Notes under the pieces: generated by a model | What the model saw: the letters and a program-made list of their open reading frames with translations, nothing else | Told to the model about the DNA's origin: nothing | Databases searched by the model: none | In this document: positions 38,401 through 45,789 of the stretch, in pieces | How positions within the stretch are numbered: position 1 is the first letter of the stretch | Layout: each line of letters begins with the position of its first letter | Position numbers and translations under genes: made by a program | Origin: Macrocystis pyrifera | Taxonomy: Eukaryota > Sar > Phaeophyceae > Laminariales > Laminariaceae | Length of the DNA: 64,000 nucleotides | NCBI GenBank assembly: GCA_031763025.1 | Contig: JASSKH010000021.1 | Location: forward strand, 8,613,358 to 8,677,357 | Direction of reading: 5' to 3'

Positions 38401-40457
38401 TGACTCACAGAGCAAGCACGCCGCGATGGGTTTCCAGGGGAAGGCAAGAAGCTTTTTGGTTGTTTTTTGTTTTTTTTTTTTCATTACGTACACTGCTCGG
38501 TTGATTTTGATTGGTTGGTATTTTGGTTGGCTGGTTGATTGATGAGTGGGTTGGTGGGTTGGTTGATCGATCGTTTGATTGGTTGGTGGATTTGTTTGTT
38601 GATTGGTTCTTTGATCGATTGATCGGTTGATTGATCGATCGATCGGTCGAATGGTTGGTTAATACAATACATTGATCGGTTTATTGTTGGCTTGCTTGGT
38701 TGCTCGATTGTTGCTGTTGCAGTTTTATTGAGTGATTGCTCGATTGCTTCGTTGCTGTTTCTGGAGCTCGACGTCATCATAATAAAACATCCAACTCGCA
38801 CCGTGTACCAAGCCACCTGGTATAAGTACTACTACTGTAGGTACCACCATGTTCTTCTGGGGAATATTCCCAGAAAGTTCCGATCTCCAACAGGGTGGAG
38901 GACTTTACTGTCTAAATCTAAAGTGAACTATAGAGTAAAGGGTGGAGCTTGAGCACCGTTTGGTTCAACAATTTGTGCAAAACAAATTATTGCATTACGG
39001 GACAGAATGGGACCTCATAGCACTCTGGGGGGCATTCTAAGGACCGCGTGAGCCCTTAATACGAAGAGTGGTGGTACGTGCAGCAGTCAGACAGAACGGT
39101 TTGGAGTTCCATATATATATATATATATATTTTTTTTGTTCACGGTACACTGTTTGGTTTGCGAGTGATAATACGGGATGGCAGACCGCCACCGGGGGTC
39201 CCGCGTTACCTACCACCACTCCATGGCGAATATTAACAGTGTTAATAGTGTGAATAGTGTCTAAACGGCCCTTGCGCGTGTGTTTTTGCCAGGCTCGTAC
39301 CCGGTACGTTTTATTTTTGGGCTCGTGTCTGTAGCGGCGGTGCGGCGTAGCTTGTTCTGTGACCGTGGGCTGTATGTATATAGACTTGAGGGGAACTGGC
39401 TCGTAGTGTGAGAAAATCGCCGGCATCGTCATTATCGTCATACATGATCGTTGCCTTGTAGAAGGTGTAAGATGTGCAGCGGTAGTATGTATACGTGGAA
39501 ATAGGCGTCTGGGTTTTTGGGTGATTTTGTCTTGTTTTTTGGTTGTCCGTCTCGGGTTGCTTAACCCCTGCTCGTTCTCTTTCTCTTTTTTCTCTTTCTC
39601 TTTTTTCTCTTTCTCTTTTTCTCTTTCTCTTTTTCTCTTATCTTCTCTCTTTCTCTTTTCTTTCTGTGCACAGGCAATTGATTCCGATGAATGATTGGCT
39701 ACACTGCATACTCACGAACTGCACGTACCTCGCCATCAGCCACTTTCAAGACTGGGTACTGCATCAGGTGGAGCAGCAGCACCACCACCAGCAGCAACAC
39801 CACCAGCAGGAGCCGAAGAAGCAGAAGCTATCCCAGAAGCTATCCCAGAAGCTCTCCCAGAAGCTGTCCCAGAAGCCTCAGAAGCCACCGCCGCCGCCGC
39901 CGCAGCAGCAGCAGCAGCAACAGCAGGAAGGCCTGGAGCCCTCATGCAGCAGCAGCAACAGCGGTGGTAGTGTTGGCGGTAGCGGCCGCGATGTGCTGGT
40001 GGCGGTGGAGACGGTGGGGGGTGTAGAGAGAGCGCAGGAGTTGGGGGCAGCGGGAGGGAAGGGCGTGAAGGGCAGTCCAGTGGTGGTCAAGGGAGCTGAT
40101 GACGTCGGCGGTGGCAGCGGCGGCGGCGCTAGTGAGAAGAAGCTAGTGAGGGGGGGCGTGGGGGCAGCGGGGGATGGGAGGGTAAGGGGGGACGCAGTGG
40201 TAGAAACGAGCAGCAGCACCGGCACCAGCAGCGCCACCAACAACATGAACAAAAACTGCGGCGGCGTCTGCAGCGTTAGCAGCGTTAGCAGCGTTAGCAG
40301 CGTTAGCAGCGCAGTCTTNNNNNNNNNNNNNNNNNNNNNNNNNNNNNNNNNNNNNNNNNNNNNNNNNNNNNNNNNNNNNNNNNNNNNNNNNNNNNNNNNN
40401 NNNNNNNNNNNNNNNNNNCCCCCGTTGCTCGGTGTGCTGGTCGTGCTGGTTGATTGA
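21153..40457 (+). CDS. alpha/beta serine hydrolase, monoacylglycerol lipase type, ten exons
   Basis: Joining ten exons gives an unbroken frame with matching phases at all nine junctions. The protein has a hydrophobic segment (about residues 30-50) and then a Hydrolase_4 fold: EYFVNKRGN-IHVRSYLPP, VVLFSHG, MDLEGHGYSQGERAYI, nucleophile elbow GGESLGG (Ser about 222), FLIMHDPGDS (Asp about 348) and DWLH (His about 383). This is the order of monoacylglycerol lipases and lysophospholipases, which release fatty acids from glycerolipids, probably membrane-anchored here. A Gln-, Ser-, Gly- and Lys-rich tail of about 240 residues enters the assembly gap. A 44-residue insert precedes the nucleophile. 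Intron 9 appears to be GC-AG. The true first exon and exact substrate are uncertain. Confidence 0.88.
21969..22078 (+). CDS. hydrolase exon 2 (VVLFSHG strand)
   Basis: Acceptor tcgagagcag, phase 0 in. Reads SGEYFVNKRGNCIHVRSYLP then DIKAVVLFSHG, where the HG forms the oxyanion region. Donor GG|gtgagc splits a Gly codon (phase 2 out). Confidence 0.9.
22735..23055 (+). mobile_element. candidate tRNA-derived SINE with A-tail
   Basis: A box-A-like TGGCTTGGCAGG (about 22738) is followed about 40 bp later by a near-perfect box B in a T-arm, GTGAG-TTCGAGT-CTCAC (22775-22795). A tRNA-unrelated body follows and ends in A13 at about 23041-23053. The body from about 22890 matches 61795-62095, which also ends in an A-run. 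Acceptor-stem pairing is poor, so this is not a functional tRNA. Confidence 0.4.
23098..23200 (+). repeat. CTGCTC/CTG microsatellite
   Basis: About 100 bp of ctgctcctgctg units. Confidence 0.9.
23768..23812 (+). repeat. (GGGTTC)7 array
   Basis: Seven near-perfect gggttc hexamers. One base differs from a TTTAGGG/TTAGGG-class telomeric unit. It is interstitial and short. Confidence 0.9.
28035..28230 (+). mobile_element. SINE-like family S-C, near full length, poly-C tail
   Basis: Starts 'aagcggttcttaggatgcag', continues 'cggcgcttcgcgctt', 'ggtcggtgaaaatccgac' and 'cggcattatagatatgcgag', and ends 'ttgagtacccccc'. About 195 bp. It lacks the leading 'tgcaagaaaatccgcctc' of longer copies. Confidence 0.8.
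28282..28352 (-). tRNA. tRNA-like cloverleaf, possibly a decayed tRNA-Val(AAC)
   Basis: Read on the minus strand, 71 nt fold into all four arms. The acceptor is GCCGTCG/CGGCGGT (7 pairs, two G-U), the D-stem GTTC/GAAC, the anticodon stem CTCTG/CAGAG and the T-stem GTGGG/CCCAC, with linker TA and a 4-nt variable loop. Against a working tRNA: the T-loop is ATCACGA instead of TTCRANY, the anticodon loop CTAACG has six bases and the D-loop lacks a clear GG. A pseudogene, an organelle-derived copy or chance are all possible. Confidence 0.35.
28936..29036. mobile_element. palindromic MITE (PalM)
   Basis: Ends 'tatcacggaagaccatagtt' and 'actatggtcccccgtgatag'. The core is shortened by loss of 'caatatttggt'. 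Confidence 0.8.
29140..29400 (+). repeat. GATCTATC-family dispersed repeat
   Basis: Shows the fullest set of landmarks: 'cccacagttcatgatctaga', 'agctcatgttgccgggtggg', 'ctgtactatgcagatcc' and 'aacggcaggcgaggaactag'. Confidence 0.6.
29719..29952. mobile_element. nested pair of palindromic MITEs
   Basis: The outer PalM (29719-29802 plus 29909-29952, 'accatagtaaat' type) is split by an inner PalM (29803-29908, 'tccatagttaac' type). The junctions read tttttac-TA-ttacggg and cccgtaa-TA-acaac where unsplit copies have tttttacTAacaa, showing a TA target duplication. The inner copy is in the opposite orientation to the inner copy at 60330-60436. Confidence 0.88.
30505..30692. mobile_element. adjoining PalM pieces, second nested arrangement
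   Basis: A half element (30505-30582, 'tacgggtgggccatagtaat...aatatttgttac') is followed without gap by a complete inverted element (30583-30692). The outer right half is missing. Confidence 0.75.
30727..30838. mobile_element. palindromic MITE (PalM)
   Basis: Ends 'ctattacgggggaccatagt' and 'ttactgtggacccccgtaaa'. Confidence 0.85.
31346..31440. mobile_element. HP90 hairpin repeat, best-preserved copy
   Basis: Arms 'ttaacccttttggaactgca' and 'gtccccaaaacgggactgca' pair over most of their length around an 'acttggaattagac' loop. Confidence 0.65.
31541..31643. mobile_element. palindromic MITE (PalM)
   Basis: 'tattacgggggtctatattt' to 'ttactatggtcccccgtaat', slightly shortened core. Confidence 0.85.
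31830..32014 (+). mobile_element. LINE tail with expanded C/CT tract abutting exon 3
   Basis: The last ~55 bp of the LINE (tctcgaaagggatgcgtggt ... acaaatgagtac) followed by about 130 bp of C with T interruptions, ending about 30 bp before the hydrolase exon-3 acceptor. It would serve as the exon's polypyrimidine tract. Confidence 0.75.
32044..32206 (+). CDS. hydrolase exon 3 (DLEGHG strand and cap start)
   Basis: Acceptor cggatgcttag. The first base completes Gly (GG+T). Reads YGSHCNSPSKHKMGLAMPE, GVCMFQMDLEGHGYSQGE, RAYIEDYTHWVDDFRQ and then donor CAG|gtgggt, phase 0 out. Six decayed part-copies of its second half follow within 1.3 kb. Confidence 0.9.
32360..32470 (-). mobile_element. LINE tail, reverse strand, poly-G on plus strand
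   Basis: Complement of the LINE 3' end (atctgttgcttcc..., gaccgttgagcaagc, agagacacctccgacactt). It is preceded by about 140 bp of G-rich sequence, including an uninterrupted run of roughly 49 G at 32239-32287. It is inverted relative to the LINE tail at 31830, so exon 3 is bracketed by complementary tails. Confidence 0.7.
32473..32580. mobile_element. palindromic MITE (PalM)
   Basis: 'ttacgggggaccgtagtaaa' to 'tactctggtcctccgtaata'. It sits directly after the reverse LINE tail. Confidence 0.85.
32600..32699 (+). pseudogene. exon-3 part-copy B (plus strand, open frame)
   Basis: After 19 Gs it reads DLEGYGYFLGDRAYIEDYNH then WVDDYRQ|gtacaa, fully open and closely matching exon 3 from its DLEGHG motif onward. 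An acceptor-like attacag precedes the G-run, and the G-run length (1+18) happens to keep phase with exon 2. It lacks the first half of exon 3, so an encoded protein would have poly-Gly there. It is probably a non-functional duplicate. Confidence 0.75.
32872..32950 (+). pseudogene. exon-3 part-copy C (plus strand, diverged)
   Basis: Reads GLEGHGHSYPYGPYI and then loses similarity. Over the first 21 bases the differences from copy B are all transitions. It is preceded by a G-rich run. Confidence 0.55.
33069..33160 (+). pseudogene. exon-3 part-copy D (plus strand)
   Basis: Reads LEGHEYSWGERAY, then a 3-base gain, then a recognisable YIEGYNHW-like stretch (atatcgagggatacaaccattggg). Preceded by ggggtgggtggg. 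Confidence 0.65.
33190..33238 (+). pseudogene. exon-3 part-copy E (plus strand, last third)
   Basis: VEEERNHWVDDLW followed by acag|gtggga, matching the THWVDDFRQ end of exon 3 with its donor. Confidence 0.6.
33250..33308 (-). pseudogene. exon-3 part-copy F (minus strand)
   Basis: The complement reads ctatatcgaggactatgcgt ... ctgggtggataatttgagac-ag|gtgg, a YIEDY...HWVDN-RQ equivalent with a small length change. It begins at a C-run on the plus strand (33310-33329). Confidence 0.65.
33310..33329. repeat. poly-C tract between inverted exon copies
   Basis: A run of about 20 C between the two minus-strand exon-3 fragments. The exon similarity stops exactly at the run. Confidence 0.85.
33350..33416 (-). 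pseudogene. exon-3 part-copy G (minus strand, open)
   Basis: The complement encodes GYPGERAHIEEYNRYVDEFR-Q and a donor-like gtagga. It is open throughout but opposite to the gene. Confidence 0.7.
33418..33495 (+). mobile_element. LINE tail fragment, poly-C
   Basis: 'gtctcgaaaggggttcgtgg ... caacaaatgagtacg' followed by a C-rich run. It lies next to exon copy G. Confidence 0.7.
34123..34254 (+). CDS. hydrolase exon 4 (44-residue insert)
   Basis: Acceptor taacggacag, donor GAG|gtgagg, phase 0 both sides. Reads LMELVAGEPEVIADGG, then RSGSGSERATVTPHVFKA, then TAAQRKRLRE. This basic, Ser/Gly-rich segment has no counterpart in compact lipases, where only about 10 residues separate the cap from the nucleophile strand. 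An internal gtgagc at 34140 would break phase with exon 5. Confidence 0.75.
34483..34560 (+). CDS. hydrolase exon 5 (nucleophile elbow GESLG)
   Basis: Acceptor ttgaatggcag, donor AAG|gtgtga, 26 codons, phase 0. VPIFIGGESLGGALSILLGL carries the G-x-S-x-G nucleophile at 34507-34509. Confidence 0.93.
35040..35160 (+). repeat. CTC/CCCT polypyrimidine tract
   Basis: About 120 bp of ccctccct units with C-runs, about 70 bp before exon 6. Confidence 0.85.
35229..35352 (+). CDS. hydrolase exon 6
   Basis: Acceptor cgtttcaag, donor G|gtaggg (phase 1 out). Reads GEILIAPAIKGNPPSALVVA, then ALRRLVVPLIPRWQVPSCLE. LIAPAIK corresponds to the strand after the nucleophile helix in the lipase family (usually APM). 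Confidence 0.85.
35397..35525 (-). mobile_element. SINE-like S-C copy, reverse, poly-G junction
   Basis: About 34 G, then tgtactcgataggagagatg, gaccatagaccctcgcatcc and 'gctgggacggagcatgta'. Truncated at its 5' side. Confidence 0.75.
35565..35740 (+). repeat. GCTACTGCTAGC 12-bp minisatellite
   Basis: About 14 units. Each contains the palindrome gctagc. It encodes Ala/Thr/Ser repeats in one frame, but lies in hydrolase intron 6. Confidence 0.88.
35794..35868 (+). CDS. hydrolase exon 7
   Basis: Acceptor ccctcgtccag, donor CCAG|gtaggt. Split Val (G+TT) in and split Gly out. Reads NRPEVCVRNPDDRRASNHDV then LGYP, matching the 'RDP...A..DPL.Y.G' cap segment of lipases. Confidence 0.85.
35900..36030 (+). 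mobile_element. SINE-like S-C copy, no terminal poly-C
   Basis: 'cgtgcaactcgctcaacacc ... ggtcggtgaaaacccgatat ... tagggatgcgagggtgc' followed by G8. The usual last 45 bp and C-tail are missing. Confidence 0.65.
36035..36445 (+). repeat. GATCTATC-family repeat with expanded 15-bp minisatellite
   Basis: The family body (36035-36170) is followed by about 17 units of 'gatctatctgtagat' (36175-36440). In one frame it reads (D-L/V-S-V-D)n, which is not coding. Confidence 0.8.
36950..37020 (+). repeat. CAG/CAA microsatellite
   Basis: About 20 cag/caa/gcagcc triplets in hydrolase intron 7, immediately followed by TACCAGGTA at 37023. Confidence 0.9.
37122..37250 (+). CDS. hydrolase exon 8 (catalytic Asp)
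   Basis: Acceptor gttgcttgcag, donor A|gtgagt. G+GA completes Gly. Reads GLGYGGNMRFRTGLNLIDLT, AEVSRRMKHVKF and PFLIMHDPGD. HDPGD aligns with the HGxxD strand that carries the catalytic acid (GAC 37247-37249). Confidence 0.93.
37385..37470 (-). mobile_element. LINE tail fragment, reverse strand
   Basis: 'tttgcttgccttagtcattt ... gcatccctttcgagacgga' follows a G-rich run at 37258-37382 and is itself followed by another G-run (37462-37481). Confidence 0.7.
38371..38443 (+). CDS. hydrolase exon 9 with GC donor
   Basis: Acceptor ccacgcag; A+GT completes Ser. Reads IVQFESSKELTHRASTPRW then VSRG, matching the 'V...GSKEL...ASTP' helix that follows the catalytic Asp. The frame demands a phase-2 end, met by GGAAG|gcaaga, a strong GC donor. 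No GT donor gives a matching phase. Confidence 0.8.
38500..38720. repeat. GATTGGTT degenerate tetranucleotide-type array
   Basis: gattggttggttgatcgat variants in hydrolase intron 9. The same sequence type recurs at 40440-40865. Confidence 0.85.
39674..40457 (+). CDS. hydrolase exon 10 (catalytic His, low-complexity tail, interrupted by gap)
   Basis: Acceptor ttctgtgcacag. G completes Arg and the frame reads QLIPMNDWLHCILTN then YLAISHFQDWVLHQV, with His at 39702-39704. After the fold it continues as His/Gln, (LSQK)n, poly-Pro/Gln, Gly/Ser and (SVS)n. The frame enters the 100-N gap. The stop at 40455 is valid only if the gap is truly 100 bases, so the C-terminus is unknown. Confidence 0.8.
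40319..40418. other. assembly gap, exactly 100 N
   Basis: A round-number gap of unknown true size, placed after an AGCGTTAGC repeat in hydrolase exon 10. An unstable repeat probably stopped the assembly. Confidence 1.
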
Positions 40458-40865
40458 TTGGTTGGCGGGTTGGTTGGTTAGTTGACTGATTGATTGACCG
40501 ATTGGTTCGTCGGTTGATTGGTTCGTTGATTGATTGGTGAATTGATTGACTGGTTGATTGGTTAACTCCTCGTTCGATCGATTGGTTAGTTGATTGAATG
40601 ATTGATTAAGTGATTGGCTGGTTGGTCGAGGGATTGATTCATTATCGATTGGTTCATTTAATGATTAACTGCCTGGTTGATTCATTGATTCACTGATCGA
40701 TTGGTTGATTGGTCGTTTGACTGATTGATTTTGGTTGATCGGTCGACTGATTGATTAATAGATCGATTAGTTGATCTATCGATTGATCGATTGATCGATC
40801 GGCTGGTCGATTTTTGATTGATTGATTGGCTGATCGATTGATCGGTTGGTTGCTCGATTTAATTT
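40440..40865. repeat. GATTGATTGGTT degenerate array
   Basis: About 425 bp. It begins right after the gap and may continue the sequence lost in it. Confidence 0.85.
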
Positions 40866-41864
40866 TTCGATTGGGTGTGTCGCCCGCCCCCCCCCCCCCC
40901 GCCTCCTTGTTCGTGTTCTGGTTAGCTTGGTTCGTTACGCCATCTTCCAGACGGATCGGTTATTCTTCTGGCAATGGCCAAAACTAGCATAAGCAAATGG
41001 TTGGTTGATCTGCTTTTGACTTTTGATAGACCTTTGCGGTGGCGTTCTTTGGAGCCCCCCTTTCCCCAGCGGCAAGAGCCTTATAGAAAATAAACAGGCG
41101 TGTTTTTTTGGCGGGGGCGGGGCGGGGGGCGGGGCGGGATCGGGTTGAGCTTCAGTAATTATGTTCTCATTACTGTATTGCCAGCGTTCGCTTTCTGGAT
41201 GCCGAGTTGACGCGCTGAAGAAAGTAAAAGCCATGAGGCTCAACTAGCCTGATTGACTCGTGGATGAAGACGCTCGTCGTAGGATAGGTGGTTGCAGCAG
41301 CAGTAGTTGCAGCAGCAGCGGCAGCGGCAGCAGCGGCGGCGGCAAACAAGGTATACATAATTACATATATATATACCTGGTACACTGTTTTCGTTTCTCA
41401 AGGAGGAAACAGTTCATTCTGCGGGTTGAAAAGCTTGAAGCAGTTAGTTGCTATGATTGAGATTTTTGATGTAATTGTGCTAGAGGGGAAAACGTTTGGT
41501 TGTTGTTGTTGTTGTTGGTGTTGGGATGAGTCGACGTGGCAGCAGCAGCAGCAGCAGGAACAGGAACAGGAGCGGCGGTGGCGATACCGGCGGTGACGGC
41601 GGTGACGACTGCACCGCAACTGCCGCGAGCTGTCCGGTTTGTTTGCTCCCCGATGGAGTGGCACAGCTAACTGCAACTTGGTGGGCGTGGGTGGGACTGA
41701 TTACGACTGCCTGCCCGCTCTCCGCGCGTGACGCATGAGATTACTATTACTATTAATTGATGATCATGGGACAGGAACTAATAATATTATTAGCGTACTT
41801 GGGAATGGGCCGAGCCGTGCCACGCGCAGGGGTGTGTGCCCATTTAGCGCCAAACATACGCCTC

Positions 41865-42130
41865 CGGAAAGATCATCGACTCCCACAGTTCATGATCTAG
41901 ATCCTTGGAGGCAGATCTACTCCCGATGTTGTATGATTTGTATGATCTAGCTCATGTTGCCGGGTAGGACACGTACAAATTGCGCATGGTCTAGCGCATG
42001 TTTCCTGGGTTGGAGCTGTACTATGCAGACAGATAGACCTTGCACAACCCCGTACAACGGCAGCTGATGAGGAACTAGATCTAGATCGTCTACTGTAGAT
42101 AGATCAGATAGATCACGATCTATCTGTCCG
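41865..42130 (+). repeat. GATCTATC-family dispersed repeat
   Basis: 'cccacagttcatgatctaga', 'gctcatgttgccgggtagga', 'ctgtactatgcaga', ending in gatctatctgtccgggg. Confidence 0.6.
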
Positions 42131-42645
42131 GGGTGTTTTGCATTGGTTCTTGTCGACAGGAGCCACCCAGTAGTGTTACGAGCCGAAATGTTTTTTTTTG
42201 TTTCTTTTTCTTTTTCCATTTCGCAATATTACGCACCTTGGGCACAGAAGATCACGATCTACTTCGTCGTCTATTCCTTAGGTTCACCTGAGGGGTTCTA
42301 TAGCGACATTTATTTTTAATCTGTCTTGTCTGTCTGTCTGTCTGTCCCCCCCTCAAAAAAGGAAACTCTAATCCTCCCAAAATCTGGTCCCAAACCGCCC
42401 CCGACGCTAACGTGTTTACCGCGCGGATCGATAGCGGACACAGATACACAGGCAGTATGGGCCAAATCTCGGATTCAACGGAGCCCTGGGACTAGACAAG
42501 ATACCCGGTTACCAATCTGGGCAGAAATATAGGGAGCTTTGATACATCAATATCAATACCTATCGGTTATTATATTTCCGACCAGAGCACAGGAGCCCGG
42601 AAAAAGAAATGTGAACCGTCACAGATTTTTTTTTGGCTAGACAGA

Positions 42646-42895
42646 CGGGGGGGGGGGGGGGGGGGTGGGTTGTACTCGATAGGAGAGATGTACTCGATAT
42701 CATGCATGGTCGTAGTCGTATGACCATAGACCCTCGCATCCCTACAATGCCGGGACGGAGCATGTCGGGTTTTCACCGACCAGGCAGACATTGCTTGCAC
42801 CAAGCGCGAAGCGCCGTGAGGTGTCCGGCGAGTCGCATGAAGGGTGAGCTGCATTTTACTAAGAATCGCTTGGGGGGGGGGGGGGGGGGGTACTA
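42646..42895 (-). mobile_element. SINE-like S-C, full length, G-runs at both ends
   Basis: About 20 G, then tactcgataggagagatg ... gggacggagcatgtcgggtt ... tgaggtgtccggcgagtcgc ... ttttactaagaatcgctt, then another G20 run (42871-42890) and tactag. The C-tract thus stands on both sides of the element. Confidence 0.82.
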
Positions 42896-43360
42896 GAACC
42901 AAGTGAAAAAAAAAAATGAAAAAAAAAAAACCCATTTTTTCTTTTTTCATCGTGTGATCACAACGGTTGCAGCGGTTTTCCATTTTGACCTGTGTGACCT
43001 GTGTGGGTGTCGTGTGTCGTTTTCTCTCTTTTCACAGACGCCCCTGACGAGAGACAGTGGTACGTATTAAAAAAATAGATCAGTGCTGTTCACGGGTCTG
43101 GTCAAACCTCGCGGGTCAGACCTGGTCGGGAATTGTGACCGGAGACCCGATCCGTGAGTTTTTTTGGAAACCTCCTGACCCGACCCGACCCGACCCGACC
43201 CGAACCGACCCGACCCCCAATCCAACCCAACCCCACACATGATATTTATGAAAAATCCCTGACCTGACCCACGGGTTTTGGGGTCTCACGACCCGTGAAG
43301 AGCCCCACAGTAGGTGCCCCGGTTCAAGAGCGACCCGCGACAATGGTTAACCCCCGACAC

Positions 43361-43765
43361 CTCCTTAACCCCGTAGGGACTGCGGTCAGTCCCGTTTTGT
43401 CCCCAGACCACTCGAAAGTATCGGTATAATTTACCCCCAAATCACTCAGTTTTTCGGTGTATTTTTGTCCCTAAACCACTGAAATTATCAGTATAAGTGG
43501 TCCCCAAACCGCACACATCATCGGTATAATTTGCCCCCAAACCACTCGAATTATCAGTATGATTTGTCCCAAAACCACTGAAATTATCAGTATAATTTGT
43601 CCGCAAACCCCACACATTATCAGTATATTTTATCCCCAAACCGCTCGAATTATCAGCATAATTTGTCCCCGAACCACTCGAATTATCAGCATGGTTTGTC
43701 CCCATACCATTCAAATTATCAGCATAAGTTGTCCCCAAAACCGGCCTGCGGTATGGAACGGGTTT
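43361..43765. repeat. HP90 hairpin with centre amplified into ~33-bp repeats
   Basis: The left arm (ttaaccccgtagggactgcg) and a distant right arm (ccggcctgcggtatgg ... ggttttaac) belong to HP90. Between them lie about 11 units of 'ccactcgaattatcagtata' plus 'atttgtccccaaa'. The unit derives from the hairpin's own 'tttgtccccaaa' region. Confidence 0.6.
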
Positions 43766-44174
43766 TAACAAGTGCTCTAAACGAACAAAGTTGCTTCTAT
43801 TGTAGTGATGAACGTACGTGGTATACCGGCAAAGTCATACGCCGATTTTTAGTCGATCTTAAGCCTCGATTTTTTTTTTCTACGCTCTACAGGACGAGAA
43901 GTGCCTCTCTTAAGACCGGTGCGTACCCAATACCAGGTATATACTGTCAATCTCCGGCCTAGATTTTTCCCGTGAACCCTCTTGTATACCTGGCCGGACT
44001 CTCGGAGAGCAAAAAAAGTTGACGATTGCGGCAACGCCAGAGGCGGCTGCGTGATCGGGGGATGGCCCAATTTTTTGTGTGTCAGAGTATACTACTATTA
44101 ATAGGTACTGGTACAGCGCAAGAAGCCATACGGCGCGGGTACGACATGATCCTCGCACAGTACAGTACCCGCAC

Positions 44175-44273
44175 TTGACCGTTTTAGTGCTGCGGTCCCG
44201 TTTTCGAGGTCTAACCAGTCAAATTTCAAGTAGTTTGTGCCCAAAACGGGACCGCGACGCAAAAAAGGGTTAA
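44175..44273. mobile_element. HP90 hairpin repeat
   Basis: 'ttgaccgttttagtgctgcg' to 'gcgacgcaaaaaagggttaa'. Confidence 0.65.
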
Positions 44274-44529
44274 GGTCCCACGCTGCCTGCCCTAGACGCG
44301 CGATAACGCCCAAGTTCTTTTCAATGTTATCGTGGGGGTCGCAATACTACAAGCAAGACACACACAAAGGAGTTACTCTTTTTTTCAAGTTTAAGAACGG
44401 CCCCAGTCAGTAACAGCAGTTTTGCGTTCTGTTTTTTTTTTTTTTTTTTTTTTTTCAGTTGTGGAGTACGGCCCGTGCAGCCAACCATGGGGGGTGCAAC
44501 AGCGAGGTACCCGCTTAAAAAAACATTCT

Positions 44530-44620
44530 TAATAGTAGGACTACAGTCCCGTTTGGAGGACAAACCAGTCAATTTCTAAGTAATTTGTCCCCAAAACGGG
44601 ACTACAGTTCAAAAAAGGCT
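44530..44620. mobile_element. HP90 hairpin repeat
   Basis: 'taggactacagtcccgttt' to 'aaacgggactacagttcaaa'. The outer TTAACCC ends are lost. Confidence 0.6.
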
Positions 44621-44924
44621 TGGAAAGACCCCCCCCATGGTACCCACTTTTAGACCTCCATCCGTTTCAAGACTTTTCGGGAGACTGGGGAGACCAGGTA
44701 AATCGGCTTTTGTTGTCACGATTAAAAAAAAATACCGGGGAACCGGGGAACTAGTACGCTCAACAGTAAAAAATACCTGGTAACCAGGTGCCCGGTAATA
44801 CCATACCTGGCATCAGAGATAAGACTTACCTTTCTAGGCCTTGTCACGGGGTGCTCTTAAAGTGGGTACTCCACTACTCAGTAGCAATTTTTGGGCTAAA
44901 ATATTTCCGACTTGAGGGGGCTTT

Positions 44925-45029
44925 TTAATCCCTAGAGTACGGCAGTCCCGCGCAGTCCCGTTGTGTGGAGAGAGACCAGTCAAATTCCAAGTAGTTTATC
45001 CCCAAGACGGTACTGCGGTCCCAAAAGGG
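44925..45029. mobile_element. HP90 hairpin repeat with internal 11-bp duplication
   Basis: The left arm has 'gcagtcccg' twice (cggcagtcccgcgcagtcccg). The right arm is 'ccccaagacggtactgcggt'. Confidence 0.6.
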
Positions 45030-45194
45030 TGAGGGTTGACCCAGGAATTACCCCCTCCCCCCCTTTCTTCTGAGGTTCGTCCCCCCTGTGTTTCATCCGC
45101 CTGTCGTCCGGATCTGCGGAGGGAAACGCCTCCCACAAGAAAGTTTCCGCAATCATCGAGCTTGTCAATGTCACTTGAGTAGATTCCATGATGA

Positions 45195-45450
45195 AGCTGT
45201 TCATAGCTCGAACAAATCATGATCTATCTATCTCTCTATCTATCTATCTATCTATCTACTGTAGATGATCTAGTTCTTCACTTACCATTGTGAGAGGTTG
45301 TGCAGGATCTGCGTTACAGGGCAGATCCAACTCAGGAAACATGCGCTGTATCTGGTACCTGGTATAGCTTACAGCTTACGCTGATTGCATGGGTCCGGCA
45401 ACATGAGCTAAAATATGCAACATCGGGATTGGATATATCTGCCTTGAAAG
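45195..45450 (-). repeat. GATCTATC-family dispersed repeat, reverse
   Basis: A ctatctatctatc run, 'gtgagaggttgtgcaggatc', 'ggaaacatgcgctgta' and 'gtccggcaacatgagcta'. TACCTGGTA lies inside it at 45356-45364. Confidence 0.6.
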
Positions 45451-45462
45451 GTCTACCACTAT

Positions 45463-45577
45463 TACGGGGGGCCATAGTAAATAGGACCAAATATTGTTGG
45501 TGAAAATAGGTAAATATATAGGCTATTTTTACTAACAATATTTGGTCCTATATTTACTATGGTTCCCCGTAATAGCA
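45463..45577. mobile_element. PalM snap-back copy: near-perfect long inverted repeat
   Basis: Unlike other copies, both halves are the same half of the element in mirror image (ggaccaaatattgttggtga ... actaacaatatttggtcc), giving an almost complete hairpin of about 110 bp with no distinct core. Confidence 0.8.
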
Positions 45578-45619
45578 GACGCCGCGATCAAACCATTAAT
45601 AGACGCCTCGATAAAGTTG

Positions 45620-45785
45620 CTGGGCCTAGTCAAAGCTGCTGTTTGTGCCTCGACAAAGCTATTGCTGTGCCCCGACAAACCTACTGTTTTGTGCCTCGAC
45701 AAAGCTACCGTTTGTGCCTCGACAAAGCTACTGGTGTGCCTCGGCGAAGCTACTGGTGTGCCTCGACAAAACCTACTGCACTCAT
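45620..45785. repeat. 21-22-bp array (CTCGACAAAGCTACTG), upstream copy
   Basis: About eight units. The same unit forms 46325-46640 next to the SLD5 stop codon. Confidence 0.85.
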
Positions 45786-45789
45786 TCTA

